Source of the DNA: Lunularia cruciata
Lineage: Eukaryota > Streptophyta > Marchantiopsida > Lunulariales > Lunulariaceae
Direction of reading: 5' to 3'
DNA: 64,000 bases
Assembly (NCBI GenBank): GCA_948567375.1
Contig: OX419757.1
Coordinates: 3,472,001-3,536,000 of the forward strand
In this document: positions 46,409 to 55,100 of the stretch, piece by piece
Position numbering within the stretch: the stretch's first letter is position 1
How the letters are laid out: each line of letters starts with the position of its first letter
The notes under the pieces: generated by a model
The model's database searches: none
What the model was told of the DNA's origin: nothing
What the model saw: only the letters and a program-made list of their open reading frames with translations
Program-made: the position numbers and the translations under genes

Positions 46409-48154
46409 CTACCTTCTATGGTACATCTTCAACTTATCATGGTTAATCCTATCAAAGTATCTTCCTCCCAACTCCTTGAGATCATAGGTGTAATTTCCCC
46501 ACACCTTCTCCACTATGAAAGGTCCAAAGTACTTAGGCAAAAACTTCTTTTGCACTCTCTTGAATCGAATGGAATCAAACAACATTACCCAATCACCTTC
46601 TTTAAAAGGCTCCACCTTCTTCTTGTCTTGCCTCTTATCATAGCTCTCCTTTTGTTTCCTTTGGGCTTGCTCCACTCGAACCATAGCAACTACTCTTGCC
46701 TCTTCCAACTCCATGAGTTGATCCTTCCTTGACTTCTCTGCATCACCTCCTTGTGCTTTCTTCAATCTCCTATGAATGCTTTGGAATGTAGGAAGATCAA
46801 AGTGAATAGGTAAGGTAGACTCAATACCATACACCAATTGAAATGGAGAATATCCAGTGGAAGTTTTCATGGTTGTCCTATACTCCCATAAAACTGCATG
46901 AATCCTCTTGTCCCAATGATGTTTAGCCCCCTCCATTTCTGCATCTTTGGCCAACATCATGCACAAGGTCTGATTGGTTCTCTCTGCCAAGCCATTGGAA
47001 TTTGGCTTATAGGATGTAGTTACTCTATGTGTGATAGAGAAATGTCGTAGCATGGCTGTAGTAATGCTTCCTGTAAACTCTCCTCCTCTATCAGAAACCA
47101 ACTCCAAAGGGCATCCAAACCTAGTGATAATGCGTTCATAAAGAAATCTACCCACTTCATCTTCATTCTTGTCCCTCAATGGTCTAGCCTCAACCCACTT
47201 GGTAAGGTAATCAGTAACTACCACAATGTACCGATTGTTCCTTGGGGTTCTATTGAGAGGACCTACAAAATCAATTCCCCACTTCTCAAAAGGTCCTAGC
47301 AATGGAATTGATCTAAGTGGTGGAGTGGATGTAGACTTTCTAGCAAAAGCTTGAGAAACATGACAAGTTTTGCAATAATCAAGACAATCCTTGAAAATCC
47401 CTCTCCAATGGTAACCTGCATCTAGAATCTTGAAAGCAGTCACCTTTCCTGCAAAGTGTCCTCCACATACTAAACCTTCATGAAACTTCTTTATGAGTAA
47501 GATAGACTCTTCCTTACCCACTGCTCTTCGAAGTAGACCATCTGCTCCTTGGTGAAAAAGAATATCCTCCACCATTGTGTAAGGTCTAGATCTTGCAGCA
47601 AGGGCCTTCCTCTCCCTAGCATGCATCCCTTCTGGATAGTTACCTTTTGTCACAAAATCCACAATCTCCTTGTACTCCATTGGAACCTCTTGAGTGACTG
47701 AGATTGTCATGAGCTCCTCATCCGGGAAGGAATCATCCACTGGCTCATCTCCATCATGATCATAGGCTCTAGATAATAAATCAGCATTTGCATGTTTCTT
47801 TCCTGGCCTATCTTCAATGGTGTAGTCATACTCAGACAAGAGTATCATCCACCTTGCTAGTCTCCCTTCAACATTAGGCTTGTTGAAGATGTACTTCAAA
47901 GCCTTGTGATCCGTGACAATTGTGGCTTTCCCTCCAATCAAGTAGTGTCTAAACTTCTTGAGACCAAAGATCACTGCCAACCCTTCTCTCTCCATGACAG
48001 AGTAGTTCTTCTCTGCTGAAACCATCTGCCTACTAGCATAAGCTATTGGATGATCATGCCCATCTTGGTCTAATTGACTAAGAGTGCATCCTATAGCTAC
48101 ATTAGAAGCATCAGTGTAGAGGGATGAAAGGTTTACTCCAATCAGGTTTAGCAA
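46409..48154 (-). CDS. C RNase H and integrase, open
   Basis: A 581-codon open frame. RNase H: SLYTDASNVAIGCTLSQLDQ, MEREGLAVIFGLKKFRHYL, ATIVTDHKALKYIF, all acidic residues present. Integrase: an HHCC-type zinc region (FHEGLVCGGHFAGK, CLDYCKTCHVSQ), then WGIDFVGPLN, LVSDRGGEFTGS and NSNGLAERTNQTLCM, so the DDE triad is intact. The C-terminus (KFLPKYFGPFIVEKVWGNYT) ends without a chromodomain, as in the Tat/Athila lineage. The start is in another frame from the RT, so one frameshift separates them near 48130. Confidence 0.95.
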   Translation of the reverse strand: MLNLIGVNLSSLYTDASNVAIGCTLSQLDQDGHDHPIAYASRQMVSAEKNYSVMEREGLAVIFGLKKFRHYLIGGKATIVTDHKALKYIFNKPNVEGRLARWMILLSEYDYTIEDRPGKKHANADLLSRAYDHDGDEPVDDSFPDEELMTISVTQEVPMEYKEIVDFVTKGNYPEGMHARERKALAARSRPYTMVEDILFHQGADGLLRRAVGKEESILLIKKFHEGLVCGGHFAGKVTAFKILDAGYHWRGIFKDCLDYCKTCHVSQAFARKSTSTPPLRSIPLLGPFEKWGIDFVGPLNRTPRNNRYIVVVTDYLTKWVEARPLRDKNEDEVGRFLYERIITRFGCPLELVSDRGGEFTGSITTAMLRHFSITHRVTTSYKPNSNGLAERTNQTLCMMLAKDAEMEGAKHHWDKRIHAVLWEYRTTMKTSTGYSPFQLVYGIESTLPIHFDLPTFQSIHRRLKKAQGGDAEKSRKDQLMELEEARVVAMVRVEQAQRKQKESYDKRQDKKKVEPFKEGDWVMLFDSIRFKRVQKKFLPKYFGPFIVEKVWGNYTYDLKELGGRYFDRINHDKLKMYHRR

Positions 48155-48860
48155 GAATTGGAGCTACAACAAGGGATTGCTTGAGCTCCTTAAAAGCTTT
48201 GAGAGCCTCCTTGTCTTCCAAAATCACCATGTAATCTACACCCTTCTTCATGTAGATGGTCAATGCATAAGCCTTGTTGGAAAATGAGAAGATGAACCTC
48301 CTATAGTACCCAACCATCCCCAAGAATTGGCGTAACTTTGTCAAGCTTGAAGGGAATGGAAGGTTTGAGATTTTCCTCACCTTCTCAGGATCAACTGCTA
48401 TTCCATCCTTGGAGATGATATGCCCCAGAAGTAGATCTTCTTCACATCCAAAAATGCACTTCTCTGGGTTGAGTGATGCATTTGCCTCATCCAAGCATTG
48501 CAAGACTTTGATTAGGTGCTCAAAGTGCTCCTCCTTGCTCCCATAGACACAAAAGTCATCAATGAAATCTCTCACAAATTTCCCAATGAAAGGTTCAAAT
48601 ACCTTGTTCATGAACCGTTGGAATGTGGCTGGAGCATTGCAAAGCCCAAAAGGCATGACCTTGAAAGCGTAAGTTCCCCAAGGTGTGGTGAATGTGGTGA
48701 GTTGTTGATGCTCTGGTGCAATCTTGATTTGGTTGTATCCACTATAACCATCTCCAAAACTGTACCTCTCATGACCTGCAACCTCCTCCAAGATCTCATC
48801 AATGAATGGCAATGGGTAGTAGTCCTTCTTGGTAATAGCATTGAGCTTCTTGTAATCCAC
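48111..48860 (-). CDS. C reverse transcriptase
   Basis: Continues the frame of the preceding segment after a single TGA at 48867-48869, in a context that suggests CGA (Arg) originally: KL, stop, VCVDYKKLNAITKKDYY. Motifs: PLPFIDEILEEVAGHERYSF, GDGYSGYNQIKIAPE, VMPFGLCNAPATFQRFMN and KFVRDFIDDFCVYGS, in which both catalytic Asp are present. Then the thumb (LGHIISKDGIAVDPEKV) and connection. The open start of the downstream piece is not a real translation start. Confidence 0.93.
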   Translation of the reverse strand: MDYKKLNAITKKDYYPLPFIDEILEEVAGHERYSFGDGYSGYNQIKIAPEHQQLTTFTTPWGTYAFKVMPFGLCNAPATFQRFMNKVFEPFIGKFVRDFIDDFCVYGSKEEHFEHLIKVLQCLDEANASLNPEKCIFGCEEDLLLGHIISKDGIAVDPEKVRKISNLPFPSSLTKLRQFLGMVGYYRRFIFSFSNKAYALTIYMKKGVDYMVILEDKEALKAFKELKQSLVVAPILAKPDWSKPFIPLH

Positions 48861-48866
48861 ACATAC

Positions 48867-49610
48867 TCAAAGCTTGCCATTCTTTTTCTTCACAATGACA
48901 ACTGGAGACACCCATTCTGAATTCTCCACCTCAAAGATAAATCCAGCCTCCTTGAGCTTATCAATCTCCTCCTTCACAACCAAAGATATTGGTGGGCTAA
49001 TGCGATGTTGCTTTTGGCGGATTGGTCTTGCATGTGACTCCACCTCTATCTTGTGCTCCTCCAAGGTGACTTCCTTCAGATCCTTGTAACTAAAAACAAA
49101 CACATGGATGAACTTGCGGAAAATCTCCTCAAATCTCACCTTCTCCTCCTTGGTAACATTTGGGCCATACTTGAGGGTAGATAACCTTCTCTCTACCTCC
49201 TCAAGTATCAATGGTGATTTATCTGGGTCCTTCCAAACCTCTGGCTTAGGTGCAAAATCCATAGCACACAAAGGATACACATCTGAATCAGATTCAGATT
49301 CATCCTCCTCCGTGGAAGTCTCCTCTTCCATGCTTGTGTCCACACCTGAAGCTCCTTCTTCAGAATCTGATTCCCAATAATCAGAAGATGGTGTATCTGA
49401 ATGTGAAGTGTTGGTGGTGTAAGTCACAAGAACAGTGACTCTATGGTTTGATGGCCCAATCCTCAAGTACCCTTTGTGCCATCGATCAATTGTGCGTGCT
49501 GCTCTCAACCATGGCCTCCCAAGAAGTAAGTCATAGCTTGAATCCTTCAAGACTTGGAAAGTCATGAGATTTTGAACTCCCATAACTGAAACTACCACCT
49601 TATCTATCAC
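48867..49610 (-). CDS. C protease second lobe, acidic linker, RT start
   Basis: VVVSVMGVQNLMTFQVL and SSYDLLLGRPWLRAARTIDR are the second protease lobe, in a frame shifted from the gag-protease frame. An acidic linker (ESDSEEGASGVDTSMEEE) follows, then the RT lead-in (EIFRKFIHVFVFSYKDLK, RISPPISLVVKEEIDKL) and fingers (SEWVSPVVIVKKKNGKL) before the TGA. Confidence 0.9.
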   Translation of the reverse strand: MIDKVVVSVMGVQNLMTFQVLKDSSYDLLLGRPWLRAARTIDRWHKGYLRIGPSNHRVTVLVTYTTNTSHSDTPSSDYWESDSEEGASGVDTSMEEETSTEEDESESDSDVYPLCAMDFAPKPEVWKDPDKSPLILEEVERRLSTLKYGPNVTKEEKVRFEEIFRKFIHVFVFSYKDLKEVTLEEHKIEVESHARPIRQKQHRISPPISLVVKEEIDKLKEAGFIFEVENSEWVSPVVIVKKKNGKL

Positions 49611-51225
49611 TCCTACATTGCTTGTTTGCCATGCTCACCACAAATGTTGAAGGTCTTGAGGGTATCATACCCAACTTCTTCATCAACCTTTCTGACATGG
49701 CATTCACTGCTGATCCTCCATCAACCAATGCATCCTTGATGTTGTGACCATTCACTCTCACATCAATCTTGGAGGCATATTCACAAGCTTCCCATGGTGC
49801 TGGCTTGGCATCCACCACCCCCATTGATACTGGAACTTTTGCCTTCTTCTTCTTCTTGCTCCTTGTAGAACTCAAACCACCTCTAAGCTCCTTTCTCAAG
49901 GTAGGGTTCAAAGCAATTAATTGGCCCACTGTGATATTAGCCTTGTGACTACCAACATCCTCCAACACATTGTAGTTCCATTGTTGCTTTGAGATCAAGA
50001 AGTCCTCCATCCCCAACTTCTTCCTTGGAGTCTTTGTTGTTGATGGTGTTGAGGTGCGAGTGCTCCTAGTAGACATCGGAGTATCCTTGCTTGAAGTAAA
50101 TCCTTGAGAAGAGTGAACATCCTCTGTAAAACGAGCTCTCTTCTTCTCTTGTGCCAAAAGCTCCAAATTAAGACCCTTGGAGTTTGAGCACTCTCCCTTC
50201 TCATACTTGCTCTCAACCACATCTATGGATGCTATCCCCTTACCTTTGTTGGGATTAGGAGCCACTTGGGATTCACTACCTCCCTCTTTCCCTCTATTGG
50301 CTCCCTCATAACCCCTTCCTCCATGGTAAGTGGAATTTGGGCAATTCCTTTGGATATGGCCTCTTCCTCCACAACCAAAACAATTTCTATCATTGAAATT
50401 GTTGGCTGGTTGGCCTCCTCTATATGGATAGTTTCCATAACTCCTAGGCCCTCTCCCTACATTCTGATCCACCTCTCTCTTCTCCCATAGTTGCACCACA
50501 TTGATCTTGAGATCCGCAAGTTGTTCTGTGATGGTTTGGAGTGGATCTTTTGGTGGAGGTGCAAGAATTGGAGCAACTACTACTTGTGGTGCAACCCTTG
50601 TCACCAAAGTATCAGAAGTTCCACCATACTTGTAGCCTTGAGGAGGATGCACAACCTCCTTCACCTTCAAATCACTCTCATCCCCTTCCAAACTCTCCTC
50701 CATACGAATTGCGATCTTGATAGCTTCAACCTTGGAAGAAGGTTTCTCATATCTCACCTTGCTTCTAATTTGTGGTCTTAACCCTCCCACAAAATTCTTG
50801 GTGAGCATGGCCCCTATGCCAATCATTGTAGTCTCCACATCATCCCCACCCTTCCTCAACACTATGCAAAATCTGGACTCCAACTTTTCCACTCTTTCCA
50901 CATAGACTCTCACTTTCTCTCCATCTCCTTGCTTGAGAAATGTAACCTCACTCATCAATCTCTCATAACTCTCATCAGGAAGAAAGTTCTCAATGAGTGC
51001 TGAAGTCAAAGTCTCCCAAGACTCCTCTTCCCCCTCTCTCCTCTCTCTCTTTTGGTATTCTGACTCATACCATGTAAGTGCTGCATCCTCAAAGAAATCT
51101 GGTAATAATGAGGCCCACTCATTCTTCCTCCTCTCATTGTTTCCTATGCAAGCTCTCTTGAAGTCTCTCACAAAGGCCTCCACATCTTCTCCATCCTTGC
51201 CAAAGAAAACCGGAAGTTTCCCCAT
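49600..51225 (-). CDS. C gag and protease first lobe
   Basis: 541 open codons from MGKLPVFFGKDGEDVEAFVR. Gag core: DFFEDAALTWYESEYQKRER and KVRVYVERVEKLESRFCIVL. One zinc knuckle CX2CX4HX4C (CFGCGGRGHIQRNC) near residues 280-295. A long basic linker follows. Residues about 495-540 are the first protease lobe (IKDALVDGGSAVNAMSERLM), in which the catalytic triplet is D-G-G rather than D-S/T-G; known variation is usual at the second position, so its activity is uncertain. No frameshift breaks gag. Confidence 0.94.
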   Translation of the reverse strand: MGKLPVFFGKDGEDVEAFVRDFKRACIGNNERRKNEWASLLPDFFEDAALTWYESEYQKRERREGEEESWETLTSALIENFLPDESYERLMSEVTFLKQGDGEKVRVYVERVEKLESRFCIVLRKGGDDVETTMIGIGAMLTKNFVGGLRPQIRSKVRYEKPSSKVEAIKIAIRMEESLEGDESDLKVKEVVHPPQGYKYGGTSDTLVTRVAPQVVVAPILAPPPKDPLQTITEQLADLKINVVQLWEKREVDQNVGRGPRSYGNYPYRGGQPANNFNDRNCFGCGGRGHIQRNCPNSTYHGGRGYEGANRGKEGGSESQVAPNPNKGKGIASIDVVESKYEKGECSNSKGLNLELLAQEKKRARFTEDVHSSQGFTSSKDTPMSTRSTRTSTPSTTKTPRKKLGMEDFLISKQQWNYNVLEDVGSHKANITVGQLIALNPTLRKELRGGLSSTRSKKKKKAKVPVSMGVVDAKPAPWEACEYASKIDVRVNGHNIKDALVDGGSAVNAMSERLMKKLGMIPSRPSTFVVSMANKQCRSDR

Positions 51226-51459
51226 CTTAACCCCTCACTATCTTTCTTTTCTCTCAATTTTTTTTTCTCTTTTCTTTTCTCTCACTCTATTACTAATAGA
51301 GTATATACATGACTAACACCATCTGAGAATAATCCACTCTAGGGAACACAAAAGGTTCAGGTTACTCCAAGATTTCTATAGCAACATCAAATCCTAGAGT
51401 GCATATTAATCTAACTCTCATGGATAGTTTATCCATAAGTTGAAAGATTATCTCCATCA

Positions 51460-52127
51460 CTAATCTTGAGAACTAGCTGATGAGGGTGGTAGTATTTCTG
51501 TAGCTGTACTAAGACTCTCTCCAAGATCCTTCACTAAAGTTTCCAAAAGTGCTTTTACTCCACTACACTCATGTCCTTTTGGAAGTCCTTCAACTCCACA
51601 AACCTCACACAACTCCTTGGTCTTAGATCTTCTCCCTCCCAATCTTGGTGAAGAAGGTCCAACATGCAAACCCAAGTCAAGTAAGCCTCTCCTTTCCCTC
51701 AATCTCTTGCTCTCAAAGGTCAATGGACATGAACTTGCCTTATGTCCCTTCTCTCCACATAGAAAGCACTTAGACTCACTCTTTCCTCCAAGTGGTGTAG
51801 GTTTTTGGATCCTCTCAACACTCTCTTCAAATTCTATTGTAAACTCTCTTTTCCTCAAATCCACCCCTATAATCACCTCAAACCCTTGGGGAACCTTGCA
51901 TAATCTCAATTTCCACTCTTGATGACTCTCCATGTTCCCCAAGATGAATCTAAACACTCAAACATGCTTTTTGTTGATCTCAAACTTCTCATGCATGAGA
52001 TCTCCACTCTGCAGAATTGACCCTTCCTCACAATGTCACTCAAATCTCCCAACCAATATGTCACAGTCCTCTGAAATTTTCTACACTTGATCACAACTCC
52101 AAGGCGTCCCTCCCTGCAAAATTTCAA
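51460..52127 (-). pseudogene. C extra ORF upstream of gag, zinc-knuckle protein
   Basis: Two overlapping frames (52127-51906 and 51957-51460) together give one protein of roughly 220 residues between the 5' LTR and gag. The N-terminal part (CREGRLGVVIKCRKFQRTVT, LGDLSDIVRKGQ) leads into KLRLCKVPQGFEVIIGVDL, then a CX2CX4HX4C knuckle (CFLCGEKGHKASSC) and a second Cys/His cluster (CEVCGVEGLPKGHEC). A second ORF before gag is known in Ogre/Tat elements, where its role is unclear. This is not a duplicate of gag. A frameshift separates the halves. Confidence 0.75.
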
Positions 52128-52772
52128 ATCTTTTCATCAAGCCATTTGGCCTAGATACCTTTCTATTCAGCACCCATATTTTAGATTTGGTCTGAAAACC
52201 ACCCCCCTCACTTCAAAAACTCATAACGCCCTGCGCAAAAAACGATCTCTCTCTAATTTTTGAGGCAGCAGGTAGGATACAATGCACTGAATTTTCTTGG
52301 AAATTTTCAGGACAATTCACTGAAAATTGAAGAAATGGCAGACTCTGTACAATTTTCCAGAGAGCATGCAGTTGCGGGAGCACTTTACCCTATCAACTTT
52401 CAAAAATTCTAGCCCAGTGCGCATAGAAGCTCTCTCAATAATTTCAAGTGTGCTAACTGATAGATAACTCAAGCTATCATGTGTAGAAATCTCAAGTCCA
52501 GATCTCAAACTTGAGATTTTGCCCAAAATCACCTTAATCCCCAAAATCTGCAATCCACCTCACACAATCTCTCCAATTCCTCTCATGTGTACAAGATGTA
52601 CAAAATCATCTCAAAGACATCATAATGAACTACAGGGTATACAAATGGATCTTGGTTCTCTAACATAAGTTCAGCCCTCTCCTCTCCTAATGTTCTCTCC
52701 AAGTGAGCTCTCATAGCCTCCTTCTGCCTAATGTAGAATTGGACGCGGAACATTATCTTGCCTTCTAGAGAG
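52128..52772 (-). other. C leader
   Basis: Between the primer site and the extra ORF. A short open frame (52583-52816) overlapping the LTR ends LENQDPFVYPVVHYDVFEMI; it resembles weakly a minus-strand frame at 56638-56865. Otherwise no coding signal. Confidence 0.5.
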
Positions 52773-52790
52773 ATCCCGGCAACGGAACCA
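52773..52790 (-). other. C primer binding site (tRNA-Asp-like)
   Basis: The minus strand reads TGGTTCCGTTGCCGGGAT. The complement of plant tRNA-Asp 3' end is TGGCGCCGTTGCCGGGGA, so only a few bases differ. tRNA-Asp is the reported primer of Athila elements. Four A residues separate it from the LTR. Confidence 0.75.
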
Positions 52791-52794
52791 AAAA

Positions 52795-53473
52795 TGTGAG
52801 CTGCCCTGTCTCTCACTCAGGATGAACCTCTGATGGCTATTATGGTAGTGCACCATGGACTAAGAAGGCAAGGAACCCCAACTCCATCATACTCCTCCAA
52901 GGCTAACACTCCAAGACTCAAGACATTGCTCACTAAAGAACTCAATGAGAGAGAGATAGTTGCAAATGAAAGGATGATGAGTACCTCCTCACCCCTTGTT
53001 TATATACTTGTGAATTAGTTACGTACCAAAGTTACTAATTACCGTAGTAACTCAAGTTACTAGACTAAAAGTCAAGTAAAGTCAAAAAGTAGAAAGGAAT
53101 ATCCATTCACATGGGCATATTCCCCTTATCTTGACCCAACCACTAAAGCAAGGATTCCTTCACATGGGTGATCCTTGGACTAAAGAAGAATCCAAAACAA
53201 AAAGGCTTGCGGGCCCAAGAGTTCTCAACTCTTTCCCCAAAGCCAAACACCTAGGAATAATACCAAGTCAACACACTAAAATCCAAAATAGTGGTGCTCA
53301 TCTTTTCTACTTCCTCTAAAGTAAGGTCCCATCTATCTTAGCTATGACTAACTTTAGCTAACCATGACTAATATAGAACCATCCTTTATCTCTATATAAA
53401 TAATATCTCTTAAGTACTTGTAATACCAAGCTAAATATCACAATACCACACACATGCACAAATGGGTGTTACA
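52795..53473 (-). repeat. C 5' LTR
   Basis: Same length and ends as the 3' LTR. It supplies the promoter of C. A TATA-like element on the minus strand lies near 53391. Confidence 0.95.
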
Positions 53474-53700
53474 ATTCCATTGTGGAATTCAAAGGAAGCA
53501 TTGCAACAACATGCAGATTGGTTGGTACAATAGGCTTGGAGATCACTAAACCAGAGGAGATCACTCAGATTTGGAGTACAAGTAAGATTGTTCCATCCAC
53601 CTTGGATGTTCCATTGTGGAGTTCAGAGGAGGCATTGGAATAGCATGCAGATTGGTTGGTACAATAGGCTTGGAGTGGAGCCTTTGTACCATCAAGGGAT
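53474..53700 (+). repeat. A1 tandem duplication spanning the C insertion point
   Basis: A unit of about 145 bp that includes 'cagatttggagtacaagtaa', 'ccatccaccttggatgttc' and 'cattgtgga(a/g)ttca' occurs twice. The first copy is split by C (end at 45681, restart at 53474); the second is intact at about 53549-53700. It lies in the protease to methyltransferase link of A1. The duplication predates C. Confidence 0.85.
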
Positions 53701-53784
53701 GAGTGTGAGGATGAGCCTCCAGAGTTGACTACTTTGACACCTCTAGATACCACACTCATTGCTTGGCAATATCTAGTAGAGGGG

Positions 53785-54770
53785 ATATGTCTATTGGAGT
53801 TGTTCGGTGGGATTAGCACCGATCTAGCTGTGGTATTATAGGCGGGTATACAAGTATAGAGGTACTTGTATGTAGAGAGAGATGAGACTGCTAGGCAAGT
53901 CTCTCTACATCATGTGGCACACTTGGCCTATCGATATCCAGAACTATTACCGATGTCAACAGTCAGAGGTTACCAACAGGCCCTACTAGCAAACATTTCC
54001 TTACTGGGAGCGCATGACTTAAAGAGACATGGGCCTATTCACTTGGTGATTTTTGGATGGCCATGTCAAGAACATACACATGCAAGCCATGGTTTGGGTC
54101 TTCAAGATCCTTGTTTTGGTGTATTCTGGGAGATGTTACGGATACTATGACATCTCCAGGTTCATCAGTTCATTTTTCCAGCTTACCTTTTGGAGAACGT
54201 GCCTTTGATGGGTGATTCTTGCACTAGAGTGGTGGCAAGTACACATCAGGTCCATTCTTGGATGGGACTTGTTGTGTTGTTAGATGCAGCCAGAGTGGGA
54301 CTACGGGCTCATCGTCTTTCTCTTTGGTGGACGAACGTTTTACCTAGAGAGGTTCTACAACGAGCTTATGATGGGATTCAACAACTTGACCACATCCTTG
54401 TTGATGATATCTTGGATGTTGGGCGTCAGTCTCAGATAGTGGTAGTGGTTGATAGGTCACCTATGGTAGTGGTGAACCTAGTTGGATAGCCTAGAGCCGC
54501 ATTTCCCACACTCATCAGTTTCCCAAGCTCTCATGCTTTTTGAGAGGGAGGACCTAGACTTGTTTGGGACTCACAGTTACAATAGTTGGTGGAGCCCAAC
54601 GTTGATGAGAGAGAGAGAGAGAGAGCGGGTGATGGGTTTTTGCACTGGTATTATTGCTGTTCCAGTAGTGTCAAAGGCATCTAGGCGTGAGGTGTTAGGT
54701 CAGGCTGTGGACCTAAACTATTTGACATGGATTGTGAGCCTTGGCTTAGCAAAGCAACATAGGATGCACT
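53785..54770 (+). pseudogene. A1 C5 DNA methyltransferase (fossil)
   Basis: Cytosine-5 methyltransferase motifs are readable in the standard, non-permuted order. I: LLELFGGIST at 53791-53820 (cofactor site). II: YVERDE near 53869-53886. IV: VIFGWPCQEHT, with PCQ at 54061-54069 and the catalytic Cys at 54064. VI: LLENVPLMG, ENV at 54193-54201. VIII: RVGLRAHRLSLWWTN near 54292-54336. X: SRREVLGQAVDLNYLTW near 54680-54733. The spacing, about 325 codons, and the 'RAHR...W' and 'SRREVLG' forms resemble the DNMT3/DRM group more than DNMT1. Six in-frame stops (53839, 53857, 54148, 54487, 54541, 54583) and a shift in a (GA)n run (54607-54625) kill it. The expected role is methylating cytosines in host or element DNA. 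Confidence 0.9.
54607..54625 (+). repeat. (GA)n run causing a frameshift in the methyltransferase
   Basis: A run of GA dinucleotides lies between motifs VIII and X. The protein frame before the run (mod 3 = 1) and the frame after it (motif X, mod 3 = 2) differ, so slippage here plausibly produced the shift. Confidence 0.75.
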
Positions 54771-55100
54771 TGATAAGCATCACCACTCAGACACTTGTGA
54801 GCCTTGTGCCTATTGAGACAATTCAGGCACATCCTGGTGGCGATGGACCGAGTGGACATGGTATTCTTGGGACACAACTAGTAGCTACTAGGGAGAGTGG
54901 TCTACTTGGAGTCCATCCATGTGAGCATTGTCGTATTTTTTTTCTCTCTCTGGGAACACACAGGGTGCCTAGCTGTGGAGACTACAAATCAAAGGCTTGA
55001 GGTAAACCCATAATGACTTGCCTGAACATGCATGTGACCATATCACCAAAACCCTCCTTTCTCATAACTAATATTCTTGCTATCGGGAAGGGTAGTACCG
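54771..55100 (+). pseudogene. A1 link between methyltransferase and RT
   Basis: Continues as HRMHLISITTQTLVSLVPIE with GDGPSGHGILGTQLV and CEHCRIFFL up to 55000. A2 has the same 'W.VSLGLA.QHRM.LI.ITT.T' text at 61345-61460 followed directly by RT. No domain of its own is recognised. Confidence 0.6.

Larger units (their letters stand above)
45682..53473 (-). mobile_element. C: Tat/Athila-like Ty3/gypsy, youngest element
   Basis: C has two 679-bp LTRs with about 11 mismatches by eye, a tRNA-Asp-like primer site and a near-intact coding region: an extra zinc-knuckle ORF, gag-protease (541 codons), protease-RT, and RNase H-integrase (581 codons), without a chromodomain. It splits a tandem duplication of A1, whose second copy (53549-53700) shows the uninterrupted sequence. 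Expected target duplication GTTCC is imperfect (GTTC before, ATTCC after). Few inactivating changes separate it from a working element. Confidence 0.95.

Noticed and set aside
50491-51316. Plus-strand open frames over the C gag
   Set aside because: Shadows of the long minus-strand gag frame.
53785-54770. Methyltransferase as a host gene fragment inserted separately in A1
   Set aside because: It continues the protease strand and sense, and A2 keeps the same C-terminal tail before RT, so it belongs to the element.
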